A DNA stretch of 64,000 bases, taken from Rhizoctonia solani. Its lineage: Eukaryota > Basidiomycota > Agaricomycetes > Cantharellales > Ceratobasidiaceae. A program made the translations under genes and the position numbers. A model generated the notes under the pieces. The model ran no database searches, was not told where the DNA came from, and worked only from the letters and a program-made list of their open reading frames with translations. Positions within the stretch are counted from its first letter, which is position 1. Each line of letters starts with the position of its first letter. The DNA lies in NCBI RefSeq assembly GCF_016906535.1, contig NC_057372.1, positions 1,469,501 to 1,533,500 of the forward strand, read 5' to 3'. Below, one piece after another: positions 23,911 through 36,762 of this stretch.

Positions 23911-26044
23911 GGCCGATGGCGGACCGCTGCGAGGAGGTGGAGGCTGAAGCGCAGGAGAGGGTATTAGATCTCCACCTTGGTGAGGTATTACAGCGCATAC
24001 TACGTACCGCGGGAATCGCCGGAGACATGAATGGCAGGTGAATAAAGACCAAGTCAAGTTAAGCCCTGTCACCGAAGAGGGAAGGGGGCAAATGGGTGCA
24101 CAGTCTCGTCCCAAAAGGTGATTTTATAGCGGTAAACGGGGGAAGCAGGCTGAAGCTGTGGAATCCGATCCTTCGGATCCCTCTTGCGGTGAATTGAATA
24201 TGATTCGCAGATGAGTGGAGACCTAGAAAGTTAGGTACTGTCGAGGCCGAGCTAAACGAACACTCCTCTCGATGGTGCTTCTTGAACCTGAAACCACTTT
24301 CACCGTGCGCGTGGAACCAACAGAAATACCGCAGTAGAAGCGGGGGTCGGGAATATAGGTTGTGATGACGCGTTTGAACAATCGTTACGAGGCAATCGTT
24401 TGGAGTAACCGTTGGAAACAACTGGGGAAAAGATATCATCCGCTGCCAGCTCAATTTAGAGATGCTCACGTGGAAATCTCGTGTGATTTATGATCGGCGT
24501 CGGCTCGGATGTGTCAAACGACGTCGTAAAGGCTCCCTTAGATACGGCCACGCGAGACTCACGCTGGATCCCCGCCACGGTTGACAGCGGGATCGGACCC
24601 GACCTCTTGACCTACAAGTGTGTACCTGGGCCCAAGTAACTCGTGCTAAGTAACCCTAATCGGCGACAAGGGATTATATGCGTAGTCGATGTCATCTCGG
24701 GAACGATGAGTCCACGTTTTACCGAACAATTATATTACATTCCCGCAACCCCTCGTAACCCGTGGGATGGGACGCCTTCTAAAATATACCAGTAATTCTC
24801 ACAATTCCTCGGGTCCATTACCCGGTGCCGACTGCACATGGAGTCCCCCGCGAGGCCACACCTTAGCCAACATGGGAAATTGGTCCAGAACATGGAATTA
24901 TTTCCACATCATGAAACACAACGACGGTATATTTGTTTTGTTGTCCCAAATATGTCCGAAAGTCTTGTTAGCGTATATTGTGTCTTATCGAATAAGTCGA
25001 CAAGAGTTCAACTAAATTCAACCTCTGCAGCGTACTCGAAGGAACAAGAGGGCGCTATTTTTCGGATCACAACGCCTTCTCCTCCGTGTTCAAGGCCTCG
25101 GTCCTGGAAACAAACTTCTGAACAGCCTTCGTCATACCGAAAGGACCGTAATCAGGGGACCGTAAGCTCTCGAAAGCGGCATGAGCCTTTGATATTCCGA
25201 GCATCGCCCGGATTTGGAACGTTGTTCCTATCCACATGAATGTGTAGCTTCTGAAGCCGAACTTGAATTGATGGAGACTAGCTTAATTTGACTACTGTGG
25301 CTTTTTCACTGCTGCAGGGCCGCGGCATCAAAAGCAAGATCTGCGTGGTACCAACCCTCTTCGTAGTGCCACACATCCCCGGCGGCTCATATTCAGGTTA
25401 TGATCGGGCGAGCGGATTCCGCTTGGGATACACGCTTCGCCCCGGTCCCTTATTCCAGACAACAGGCCGAGAATGTAGCGATTGATTGTGAAGCAAAGTG
25501 CGGAGCAGGCAAGCAATAGCGTCACTCATTCCACATACACATTCGTTTCTGGATATTATTTGTACATTTAAGCTTGTTATTACCAAGTACGTGGCAAAAC
25601 ATTGACCGAGGTATGGGCTTGGAAATTATTTGATAACGGTGGTTTTGTTTGATAAGCGACATTATCAATTTTAAGGTCGTAACCATGCTCTCGAGATGAA
25701 AAGCACCAAATCCAGTACAAACATCGATCGCGTGGCAGCTGTCAATTTATTGACTCATAATTCTTCTATTCGCCAGCGTTCGCCAAGTGATTGTAGATCA
25801 GCGGAAATAGTGATATTATATTACTCGCTGATATGTTATGTTGCTGCGACGTGAAGTTTGTGGTGGCCAGGAAGATGCTCAAAGTTCGGATAAGAATAGT
25901 ACTCTATTATGGTTGACTAAATCGATTACGCTACAAGAACGAGAACAAGCACCTCGACACATGCTAGCTATGACATCAGGCGTTCCTAGAAGATATGAGT
26001 ATCGACGATTGGAGTGACACAAAACCAAGAAAATTCTATGAATC
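23911..26044. other. Gene-poor stretch, 2.1 kb
   Basis: Upstream region of the APSES gene and downstream region of ODC. Only short unrelated open frames occur on both strands, and none shows family motifs or spliceable continuation. No RNA gene or repeat recognised. Confidence 0.5.
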
Positions 26045-27657
26045 TCAGAGGTGAACACAATCAGGAAGAGATGCAAGCGCCCGGCGGACAGCCGCGGATT
26101 CCGCGCCCACACCAGAAGTATAGTGAACCCGACTGCTCTCGAACCCGTTGAATTGGCTGGCCGCACAGATGGTATAGGCGCCCATGTTCCGGAAGCCTAG
26201 CCAGTCTCCCACCACGAGATTAGCCGGAAGGCGCGTCACGGGGCAAACGCAGTCGATGGAATCACAAGTCGGTCCCCAGACGCTGCATGCTGCTTGAGGA
26301 ACTTTGTGGGGGTCAACCGGCCCGGTCAAATTTTTACCGAGGGAAATGACGTAAGGATGAACGTGCTGGTGATCAAACATGATGCAGTTGAATGCGCCAT
26401 AGACTCCATCATTTATGTAATCTAAATAAACTATGAGCAAATTTCAAGTAAAGTGTGGATGCCTTTCACGTACACATAATGTTAGGCTGTTCAGTATCCT
26501 CCGTAGCATCTGTGGGGATTAAATCGTCACTGGCACGAGCGCGGCGGGCGATGACATTGGCTGCAAGGGAGAAGGCTCCAGAGACATAGAATCGGCCAGG
26601 TTCAGCAATGACGCGAATATTACTGCGGTCGGGAAAATACCGAACCAGCGCATCGCGCAAAACCTGTGCGGTAGACTCGAAATTGCCATCCTCAAAACCG
26701 CCCCCAACATCAAGTAGGCTGAAGCGGTATCCGACTTCTGCACCCATCTCAAATACAGCACGGGCGCGCATTACTGCATCTGCAAATGCATTGGAGTCGA
26801 AACAGCCGCTGCCGACATGGAAGCTCACGCCGATTACATCCAACCCAAGCTCCTTTGCTTTGGCCAAGAGTCCGGGGACGGTGACAAGAGGTGCGCCAAA
26901 CTTTAGACCCAAGCGGCACAAGCTCTTCGAATCGTCGGTAAGGATCCGAACAACTAGTTTAGCCTTCGGATGGGCACGAGCAATCTTGAACAGTTCGTCT
27001 TGATTGTCGAAAGTCATCATATCAACTCCTGACTTGGCGGCATGACGAACGAAGGAAGTAGCCTTGCAAGGGTTTGCGAATATGATACGAGATGGATCTA
27101 CGCCAAGACCCAAAACCTGGCTGATTTCTCCATGGGATGCACAGTCGAACCCAGTGCCTAATGCGGACAGGAGACGGAGAACGTATGGATCGGGGTTGCA
27201 TTTGACGGCTGCGAATGATGTCAGTGTGTGACTATATACTTCGGTAGTAGTAAATTACCGTAAAAGGGCTCCACCCCAGGAAGGCAACGGAGCCAGCGCT
27301 CGTGCTGAAGGAGAACTTTGCTTAAATCAGCAGCAAAAAAGGCACGTTCGACGTTTGGCTCTTCGTCCTCGGTGTCGTAAAGTGCCTTGGCAACATTGTT
27401 GTTTATGATTTCGTCGGTTGTTCCGGTATGGAGAGGAGGGAGGCCAGGAAAGCCTATTTCGGGAGCAACAGAGTTGATCGCAAAATGGAACGAGACGACG
27501 CGAAGTCGACGGAACGGGATGCGGGAGGTGACGTAGAAAAGATGTTGCTCAGAGAGCTGGGGTGGTCACTGTAGGATCCATGAGTTCTAGCAGTGGTGGA
27601 AGATTTGGATGACTTGAAGTTGATGGGAGCAGAGCGCAAGATTTGGGGCTGTGCCAT
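26045..27657 (-). CDS. SPE1: Ornithine decarboxylase
   Basis: PLP-dependent decarboxylase that converts ornithine to putrescine, the first step of polyamine synthesis, in the cytosol. Motifs in order: RAFFAADLSKVL, GVEPFYAVKCNPDPYVLRLL (the PLP-binding Lys is in AVKCN, next to an intron), SALGTGFDCASHGEI, ISFHVGSGC-like VSFHVGSGC, LLDVGGGFE, VIAEPGRFYVSGAFSLAANV and SVWGPTCDSIDCV with the catalytic Cys. The C terminus ends LASLPDCVHL before TGA at 26047-26045. The N-terminal 65 residues are a problem: the frame from MAQPQILRS hits TAG at 27456-27454, while the conserved part needs the neighbouring frame (GFPGLPPLHTG). Either an intron of roughly 40-126 bases ending at AAATAG removes the stop, or one base is missing. 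The catalytic core is intact, so the call is secure and only the N terminus is open. Confidence 0.9.
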
Positions 27658-28577
27658 TCGTTTTCTAACCGAGTTCCTTTGGAAGGAGCTCTCCGACAGA
27701 TGTGAATCCAGGGAAGTAAGCGCGAGTTGTTCCTCGATTACCGTATCAATCCGCCACCGGGGAGGCCGGGGCGGGTGGATGCGGTAAGTATAAGAACTTC
27801 AGAAGATGGGGTTCCTCGCTCTGTGCGAGGATAAATGGGTCAAGTAGAGGGGAGAAAGTCTAGGGCGTGGGCGAGAAAGGCGGGCGGCGGTTAAGTGGTG
27901 GAAACGCGATCGGCAAAATGGCTTGGTTACAGTCAAAGGCCTGTCAGGGTGGCTCGCCTGTTTAGGTCACAATCGCGTTAGTAAAGGTGTGATATATCAA
28001 GTACAACACATGTTTGCCTACCTCGTACGGACGACCACCTAAAACAATCATCGATGCATTCTATCAACAAATCTGTGGAAAAGAGAAAGAAACAATTTAA
28101 GATACTTACTCTCGACACTGCAGTCGGAGGTCGGTGTTTCGCTCTTCTGGCGAAATTGTGTGCAGATAAAGGGAACTAGTTTCGTTCCCTGTTCAAATCT
28201 GTATTTTCGACAAGCGAGTGAGTTAGCTGGGGGAGAAGTCTGGCGAAATCGTGCAGCTCTCAGCGAGATCGATACGAGTTATAAGCCGGAAGGAAATTTT
28301 GCATCCGCTCCGGTGCTATTCTTTCCCCACCGCATGGCAGTGTCCGAACAGCCATAAAGCCTCGGTTTATCCACCAAAGAATAACTGGACTAGCAACGGA
28401 ACTGACTAAAATCTCGTTAATCTGGGGAACCGCCTCAGTGTGACTCAGGTCATCGTTCGGCATGTTTTTGACTTGGCTTCAGCCTGTACATTGAATCATG
28501 ACGCAAAGTTGCTGATTCAAGCAACTGGTGTAAGTACCGAAAATCACAATAAATAAATAAATTCAGTGATTAAGCAT
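27658..28577. other. Intergenic, ODC upstream region
   Basis: About 920 bases upstream of ODC and downstream of the glutaredoxin gene. GC-rich from 27740 to 27950, then AT-richer. No gene or clear regulatory element recognised; a long ODC 5' leader is possible but not shown. Confidence 0.45.
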
Positions 28578-29534
28578 TTACGCCTTAACCAATTCTTGGA
28601 ATTCTCCGTTCTCGATTGACTCCTTCAATACATCCAATCCTAGATAAATCAAGCAACTCTTAAGGACTATGGTAACAATATCGATATATTAAATCGCTCT
28701 TACCTCCAATCAGCTCTCCATTAACAATGACCTGAGGGAAAGTTGGCCAATTATTCAGTACCTTAAGCCCTAATTAGGAATTAAAATCGATAAATTAAAC
28801 TGTCCGTGAGTCCAAACCACGTAAGGTACGTGCCTTGTCGAACACTTTCGTCTGTCAAGATATCAAAATGGGTAAATTCGACATTCTGCTCCCTAAGGAT
28901 GGCAACAGTCTGGCGAGAGAAACCGCATCGTGGTGCATCAGGAACGCCCTTCATGAATAGGACAACTTTGCTTTGGTTCATCAGCCCACGCATGCGTTCG
29001 TTCAACTCTTCGGGTGTTTCCTCGTGTGTGGGAGCTGGGGCTTCTGGTGCTTTTTCTGAAGCCGCGAGTCCACGGGACACGGTGTGAGCATGTGCTTTAA
29101 TCGCTGCGGTCAGAGCAGGTCCATCGGCACCGTCAATTCTGCTGAGAAGATTATGCCCCTGGATAAAAATTTAGAGCCATTTGATAATATGAATCAATTA
29201 CGTGACAAACCTTTAGCACCAGGAAAGTAGGGACCGACTCAACGTTGAACGACTCGGCGATATCTTCGTTGGCTTTGAAGTCAGCCTCGATCTACCAAAG
29301 ATCAAGTAAATCTGGTGTATTTGCGTGGGAAGATCATATAGCCAAGCCCACCTGAAGAGTCAACAACTGAGGATTTTGTCTAGCAAGCTCCAAGACCACC
29401 TCGTTCATGGCCTTGCATGGCTCTGCCCACTCTGCCCAGAAGTTCAAGAGCGATATGCGCTCAAGATCGGCCGAAAGGAGCTGTTGAAACTGTTCGGCAG
29501 ACGTGACGATATAAAGATTCTCTGGCTGAGACAT
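28578..29534 (-). CDS. GRX4: Monothiol glutaredoxin with thioredoxin-like domain (GRX3/GRX4, PICOT type)
   Basis: Iron-sulfur cluster-binding glutaredoxin that delivers iron signals and clusters in cytosol and nucleus. The N-terminal thioredoxin-like domain ([35 protein letters not shown]) has the WAEPC motif of this family instead of CGPC. It continues with [20 protein letters not shown] and PTFLVLK. A linker rich in Ala/Pro/Glu leads to the glutaredoxin domain with [20 protein letters not shown], containing the single-Cys CGFS site, then [37 protein letters not shown] and the end GEFQELVKA. One Grx domain is present, as in yeast Grx3/4. Start ATG at 29534 gives the normal N terminus; TAA at 28580-28578. 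Confidence 0.92.
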
Positions 29535-29860
29535 GGTGGTAAACAGATGAAAGAGTCGGACTTGGTGGTGGCAGATAACGTGCGGGCAATCGACGCTAAC
29601 GCAATAGGCTCGAAATGGTGAGTTATCTTCATAAGCATTTAGCGGATCTTTGTAATCAGATAACACCCAAGCGTAGCATACATACGTAACTAAATTTATT
29701 ATTACTAGAAAGGTGATTATTGTAACGGTGAAACCTACCGAGGTCTGGCCGGCACAGAAAACCACATACATCCAAAAGCGTCTATTTTCATTTCGAATAA
29801 AGTTGTACCAGATACAAAAGAAATTCATACATCAAAACAACACATCACGGTAAGAAGTCT

Positions 29861-31735
29861 CTACGTAGGTACTGCACCATGTTCCAGTGCCTCGCCTTCA
29901 CGGTCCGTGCTCTGCCCGCCCCCGATCTCCGGGGGCGCCGCCGGATGTTGCGAAGGTTTGAGACGAGACATTTCACCCACGAAAGATGTTCCCCAGTACG
30001 CTGCGGAGTATTTAGTCACATACTAAGGGTGCTCAAAGTCAGTACACCATCGTCTCCGCATGGAAAGCGTGTACCTTAAATAGCTTCTTATGATTCTCAG
30101 CACGGGTTTCAGGCGACATCGTAACTGCCTCGTGAATCGCGTCGGCTACTTGTTGGCTATCCCATGGATTGACAACAATGCTTCCATTTAAACTTTGAGC
30201 AGCACCGGCGAATTCGGACAAAATCATCGCGCCCTGGCGTTCTTGTTGGCATGCGATATATTCGTAAGAAACCTTTGCAAGCGGAGAAATTAATAAGCAT
30301 ACCCGACCCATGTAACCTATTACACTTACCAAGTTCATTCCATCTCGGGTAGATGTTACAAGACACACGTCGCTCACCGCATACAACGCGCAGAGCTCAT
30401 CGAATGCCAAACTCTTGTGCATGAAATGGATAGGCATGAATTCAACAGTTCCAAAACGTCCATTGATGCGCCCAACGAGCTCATTGACAGTTGAGCGAAG
30501 GTTTTGATATTCTTCAACATCCTGGCGTGATGGAACGGCGAGTTGGACTAACACAACCTGAAACAAACAACACCAGGCTAAGCATATTGGTATCGGAATT
30601 ACAAAGACACTCCTACCTTTCCAATCCACTCTGGATGCTCTGTCAGGAAAACTTCGAGGGCATGTAGCTTCTGAGGTACGCCTTTAATGTAGTCGAGCCT
30701 ATCTACTCCCACAATAATCTTGACCCCCTTGAAGCGTTGCTCAAGCGCAGTAACTCGCTCCTTGACACCAGGCTTCGCTAGGTTCTAGTGGTCATATATG
30801 AGGCCTGATCAAAGCAGAAGAGCCCCTTTCACTCACGTTGACGAATTGATCAGGATCAATGCCAATGGGGAAAGTTCCAACTTGAGAGTAGCGGCCTTCA
30901 AACTCGATACCATTGGGCATAGTCGGGGCCCCTAGGATACGCGTGCACGAGGACAAAAAGTGCCGAGCGTAGTCGTAGGTATGGAAACCGATTAGGTCAC
31001 TATAGAGAATACCCAAAAGTATTTCTCGTCGGACAGGAAGAATCCTGTGGACAAAAATGAGTGGAATGTGTGAGGAAGTGTGACTAATGCAACTCGCCGA
31101 TAAATCTCGGAGCTAGGGAAGGGTGTATGCAAGAAGAACCCAATCTTAACGTCGCTGAGGGTCTCATGTTCGACCTCCGGGGTATCCTCTACTATTCCTT
31201 CTTTGATCTTAGCTAGTTCCTTCTGCGTCAAGCTACCATCCTTGCCAGGTCCATCAACGAGGCCCCGCAATAACATCGGAAGCAGCATGAGGTGATAATC
31301 CTGAACCCAGACCATGTCGCCAGAACGGATTAGGGAGCGGATAGCTTCGGCAAATTTGAGGTTAGCCTGCCGGTAGGCAAGCCAATTCGCCTCGTCGAAA
31401 TTCATTTCACCAGGGTGGTAATGGAACAGAGGCCAAAGGATAGAGTTAGAGAAGCCATTATAGTGTCGATCGGCAAGGTCGTCGTCGAGGTACACAGCCT
31501 GGCAAGAGTACTCTTCCATTAAGCGTTTGTCGACCAATGCACGATCTTTGGGGGGGATATACAATCCTGTCCATCCTATCCAAATAAAGGACATAGACTT
31601 TTTGCAGCCTGAGAGGGCGGAGACTAGACCTCCCGAGGACATCTTGAAATGGTATTCTCCCTTGGCATCTTTACTAATGGTGATTGGCAGTCGGTTCGAG
31701 ACGACGATGAGTCGCTGGCCTTCTTTGCCTTCCAT
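29861..31735 (-). CDS. TPS1: Trehalose-6-phosphate synthase
   Basis: GT20 glycosyltransferase that makes trehalose-6-phosphate from UDP-glucose and glucose-6-phosphate, in the cytosol. The N terminus MEGKEGQRLIVVSNRLPITI has the NRLP motif. It is followed by SSGGLVSALSG, FIWIGWTGL, WPLFHYHPGEMNFDEANW, WVQDYHLMLLPMLLR, GFFLHTPFPSSEIYR, DLIGFHTYDYARHFLSSCTR, VGTFPIGIDPDQF, GVDRLDYIKGVPQKL, VLVQLAVPSR and STRDGMNLV joined across an intron to SYEYIACQ. It ends YWGTSFVGEMSRLK plus a Gly/Pro/Glu tail and TAG at 29863-29861. No phosphatase domain follows, so this is TPS1 and not a TPS2/TSL fusion. Introns are short GT-AG. It is divergent from the C3HC gene across 0.8 kb. Confidence 0.94.
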
Positions 31736-32536
31736 AGTCGAGTAGGTAGGAATCGATGAGTGAGGATGGTTGCAGAGAAGGGTTGGTGGGCGTTATGCCG
31801 TGTCAACCCGAGTTATTTGTACGCGTAGAGAGTTCAAGATCGATTGAACGTGTTCTGAGATCCGGTAAGTATATGCTCGTCGATGCACGGGCGATGTAGG
31901 GTGCGTGGCTGAGCGAATTGAGAGCAAGGCCGTAATCAGGATGATATAGGATTGTCCAAGGTTTTTCCAGCACAGAACTCGTACAATTACTGCTGGGATA
32001 CCAAAGATGCCCAGTGGCAGCAATCATCGAGTAATCGCATGTGATCATGCCTAAATCAGCCATGACGCACGTCTCGTCACATCGCACTGCCACCATCTGA
32101 AAGTCTAGAGCGAATGAGATTGCTCTCACGATTAACTAGAAAGAACGTGCTACGACGTACACATGCACCTTTGGAATTTTGGGTAGCCCGTTCGACTCTG
32201 CGTTGGCGCCTACAACTTCCAGATCCGTGAGTAAATGGGAGGGCCTTGTTGCCATCCGTAATTTGGGTGACACTATCACCACGTGACTTGCGAACAAACG
32301 CCGCAACTTTCACCACGCTGTTGCCTCAAGGCTCACCCTGGCTTATTTTTTCTTTTCTTTTGTAAAGTTCGACGCTACGGTGTGTTCGCTACTTATGTCA
32401 GTTATTATATCATCTGCAATATATCCGTTTATCTAATTTGATAAATGATAGACTTTGTTCACCGCACAGGCTAGACGAAAACCAAGACCATTGTTGAAAG
32501 GACGAGGAGTGTCATTTCGACGGGCTTGGACGGATC
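31736..32536. promoter_or_regulatory. Divergent intergenic region, TPS1 / C3HC gene
   Basis: 800 bases between two outward-facing start codons. Contains CACGTGAC near 32280 and T-rich DNA near 32344-32362. No gene can be supported in it. Confidence 0.4.
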
Positions 32537-34756
32537 ATGCAATCCGTATCTTCATCCGGAATACAATCAGACCTGACGGCCACCACGATAGCCACCACGG
32601 GTGCCTCTACATCTTCCCTATTTCCCTCCTCGAGGATCACAAAGGTGGGTCCAACTGAGTCTCAAGATTATTCTGAAATGACCCAAAATATGTTGCTGTA
32701 GCGCAAGCTTCAGGATGCGCTAGACGCCCTGGACGACGCAACTTCACCGAGTGATTCTGGCGTTCGTCGCCGCGGGGAGGGTGATGGCCGCCCCAGCCCT
32801 TCAAACGGGCAAACACCTCAATTTACTCTTCACTGGCGAAATACGGCATTCACGTGGGACGAAAACCTGGGAACAAGCAGTAAGCCTCGTGTCGTCTGCT
32901 ACATAACATTGGCACCTGTTAAGTCATGTGTCCACTTGTTCACTTATGTGCAGAGAACCCCGGTCATCTGCACTGTCTCGATTATTCCGCAACCGCAGCT
33001 TAAAACGCCAATCCCTATCCCAGTCTCAATCACCGGCATCCCAGCCACGACGGATGGGACGCCAGGCCGACCTTCCATCAGCCATCCTTTCGCGCTAGCA
33101 CCCAACACCAATCTCGCCAATAAATTAACCAGTAGCTCAGTCAATTTACATTCACTGTCCCTACACCCGTCACCAGTCCAATCCCAGTTCCCATATATCG
33201 ACCTGCATCTGTTTCGGATTTTCTGGAGCGGTTGTCAACATTCAAGCTTTCAACGTATCGCGACAAGCCCGCGGCTATTGATGCCGTAGCCGCAGCCCGT
33301 TGTGGCTGGCGGAACGAGGGTGGCAAAGACAGGTTGACATGCAATGTATGTGGAGCGGCTTGGATCGTGGGAAACGCAACCGGTATGACGCGTGAAGCAG
33401 GTGAGTTTGCTCTCACACCCCGTGCTAAGTATTTTTGTATTGACGCGCTGGTACCAGCCTCGCCCTCATAGCGAGGCATGTTACATCGCTGGTTCAAAAT
33501 CACAAGAACTCGTGCCCTTGGCGCCTTCGTCAATGTGATCGTACGTGATTGTTAAGCTTGTGCAGTGAAAATTATTTTAATAATTCTGGTTTTTAGCCTC
33601 CATTTATCGTCTACCCCTAAAGGGGTCATCCGCACTTATCCGGGACATTGGAAAGAGGGCAACATCTTTACCATATGCAATTGAGCGTGTCTCTATCAAG
33701 CATCCTCTGAGTGATTCTGAGCTGGAGGTGCTTTCTGCTGAGATGGCTCGTATAGAGGTGTCGCATGACGATACCGCTCCTTTTGACTCCGCCACTCAGA
33801 TCACACCCAGTCACTACACTGGATCCGACCTATCACAAAATGCCATCATACTTGCCTTGTTTGGATGGGAACAGCATTCACCTGCTACAAAACAAACATC
33901 CTTCTCGTCACTGGATTTGGTTAGAAACCGATCTTCCTCACGCCTTGGTCATGCTCGATCTACATCTGGCAACGGTTCGGGACGAAGCACGCCCATTCCA
34001 CAAGGCAGTACAACACTGGAGCGTAAATCGAGTGGTTCGGTTCGGAACGTTGCTTTTGCTGATAGCCCTCAGCGCCGTTTAGGCAAGGGAAGGGAATATG
34101 AGCCGGCTCCACTCTCTGCGATTGAATCAACGTCAGGAGACGACGAAAGTGTTACTATCAGTCACGAAGCCGAGCCGATTCACTCGCCGGTTCGAACTTC
34201 TACATCAAGGCGAGAAGGCTCCGGCGGCAGTGGTGACGGACAAGGCAAGGATGATATGATCCAGTGTGTGCTCTGTCAAAGGCGTATCGGATTGTGGGCG
34301 TTCATTTCACCAGCTACTTCCGTTCAGCCAATTTCGGAACCTGCGGTCAGCGAGTCTACAACATCAACGCCAATGCGAGTACCTTCCTCTCCCTCTCCTC
34401 GATTCCTCGACGTCCTTCGCGAGCATCGTGCATTTTGCCCATACGTCATACGTACTTCACCATTGACCATCCCGAATGACGAGGCACCATCCGCAGAAGT
34501 CGAGGGCTGGAAGATGATTGTAGGGATCATCTCCAGAAGCAAGAGACGGGAAAGCATTGGAGAGACATCAACCACAAATCCATTCAGGGAATCCACCCCT
34601 GGACAGAATGGCGTTGAAAGCGCAGTCAGTCGAGTAAAACGATCTCCAGGCGGAGTGAGTCCTTTCTTCTCCTCCATGTCGAGACGATCATGTAGCTAAC
34701 TATTCTCCTCCCAGAGTCGTGATCTACTGCGTTATGTCAAGGGACTGCTCGCATAA
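32537..34756 (+). CDS. C3HC zinc-finger protein, NIPA/Rsm1 type
   Basis: Nuclear protein with a zf-C3HC domain and an Rsm1-like second domain; in yeast Rsm1 is linked to mRNA export. The start MQSVSSSGIQSDLTATTIAT is followed by KLQDALDALDDATSPSDSGV. The C3HC part runs PVPIYRPASVSDFLERLSTF, DAVAAARCGWRNEGG, RLTCNVCGAAWIV, HVTSLVQNHKNSCPWRLRQC and GKRATSLPYAIERV. The second module has MIQCVLCQRRIGLWAF and LREHRAFCPYV, giving the C-x2-C ... H-x3-C ligands, and the end is SRDLLRYVKGLLA before TAA at 34754-34756. The segment between about 32880 and 33136 needs two introns; the second (33023-33135, 113 bases) is longer than usual here and is the weakest part of the model. A Ser-rich disordered linker separates the modules. 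Confidence 0.84.
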
Positions 34757-36762
34757 GCTCACAATTTAGGCGTATTATGACAAATTTGTAATCGTATTAC
34801 CTCGTTTTTACTGTCACTTCCACACTATATTATTCGCGTGTTGTTATGCCGATATGGATCTTGTTTCCTGGTTGGCTTAAGAAAACATTTGTACTACTGG
34901 ACATTAACCGTAACAGGCATGAAATGACATGTCCCTCTATCATATACATTGAGCAAGCTCATTGCAACTATCCTTCCACTCGAATGGCCTTATACTCTAG
35001 TGAATATCCTCAAGACTTCCAGTCGTGCAACATCCGATTAGAAATAGACATTTCGCTTTAGACCGAGGACAATTCTACACATTTTACTCGGAACCATGTA
35101 TAAGATAGAATGCCTATCTCTTCTGGAGCCAGCGAAAAATACCCACTGATACATCTAAGGAGATGATCTTAGCGTGATAATTGGAAATTGAATAGCCAAG
35201 CGCTGATGAGGGCAAACGCGTTTACCGAACTCTCCGTTTCGGGCCAGCTACAAGTGACCGGCAGACCAGAGGGGTATCTGCCGCTAGAGTGAGCATATGA
35301 TAACAATCTCAAATTACTGGCGAAAGAAGGTGGTTTATTCGAGGGTTCATTTTGTAACTCAAACGAAAAGGGATAATCGAACGAAAGCAACACACAAATG
35401 GATAGCATCGCCTTCGGAGGGGTTTCGAAGAATTAACAGCTTTGTTTTAATACTAATGATTCTGACATATAAAATAGTGTACGAGGGTCTGATACTTCCA
35501 GAAAACGGGAAGGTGGGTCAAAGGCACTAGAAGGCGGAGCCCGAGGGGCTCCCATGGGTAGAAGAAGCATGTAAATCAAGTTTACTTGTTATCACATTCA
35601 AGGCTCAATCACATTCTTGATCTTGGAGATATCAGCGCCTAATAGGAGCCAGAACTGGTCATATGAAGCTTGGAGGCATCGCGGATAGGGTTCCCAATCT
35701 ATGTAGAGGTAGTAGCGTTTGGTGTTGCACTTTGGTTGACGCTGGAAGTCGCCATGGCGAACAAATGAACCCAATGACACGATGGTGCTTTGTGGAAGTG
35801 TATTAAAATATCTAGTACAACCAGAAAGCTATGCTAAAGGATAGAAGGCTCCTTTTTTTTTATTATCTCAGATGGTCGGATGTACACGTAGCGAACTTTA
35901 CCTTTGGGTCCCGGTAATAAATGAAGTGATAAAAGATAGAGATCTGAAAGTGATACAGAGATAAATCGGGGTCATATTTATGTCAACTTAACAAAATCAT
36001 CGGCCTTCTCCGGGTAAGAAGCAAGACAAGCACTGCGGTTAGGTGGACCTCGAACCCGAGGAATTCTCTGCGTAACGAGGGTGTCCCTCTAAAGCTTCTG
36101 AGGAACCGCGCTGCCGAATTATGACCTGCGGTGTTAAATAGTAAGAAAGTTGTTATTGGCAAGGAGTCGATGACCTGTGCCTTGGTGAGCATATATGTGA
36201 CTAACGGCTCAACATCGAGCAGAAAAGACTGATTGGCTACCTTGAACTAATTTGATCGAGAGCAATGGAACTCAAGTGAGCACCCTAAATTGGATGTTCG
36301 TACACCCTCGGTTAGGGTAGCTCTGATTTTAGATGCAACCGAATCCCTAATAGCTCCAGGTCCTCAAGGGTAAAATACGTTCCTGTTATACTTGTAGGGC
36401 TTGCATGCCCGTAAGAGCAGCACCCTGGGCAGTTTGATTCTACAGGTCGGTTCCTGTGAAACCATGTAAGCTTTGCGCCCAAATTCAGTCACACGGGCCC
36501 CGGGCTGTCTTCGTGCGCCGAATTCGCGCCAATATCGAGTGATCAGCGTCGATCAGTGTCCCGGAAACCTCTAGACAAACACAAATAGAATTTAGGGTGA
36601 TTGTCGGGTTTTAATGATCAACGGAGTTCATGCGGCCGCCGGAGTGCATTCACAGACTACGTATAATGCATTTGAAGGACGAAGGAAGGATACCGAGAAA
36701 TCCCCACCGAGGCGACTGAATATATTACCAGTTCTCGATCAGGCATAGGCGCACAGGGTTGT
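34757..36762. other. Gene-poor stretch, 2 kb
   Basis: Between the C3HC gene and a minus-strand membrane protein model. Apart from the short minus-strand frame at 35598-35790, nothing with coding or RNA features is recognisable. Confidence 0.45.
35598..35790 (-). other. Short minus-strand coding-like fragment, unknown
   Basis: One open frame reads YFNTLPQSTIVSLGSFVRHG, then YYLYIDWEPYPRCLQASYDQ and ends NVIEP at a TGA. It looks like the C-terminal exon of a protein, with possible acceptors (CATAG, ACTAG) just upstream, but no upstream exon is recognisable. It may be a decayed gene end. Function unknown. Confidence 0.25.

Noticed and set aside
24767..25485. Series of short plus-strand open frames between the APSES gene and ODC
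   Set aside because: No splice continuity, no conserved residues and no partner exons.
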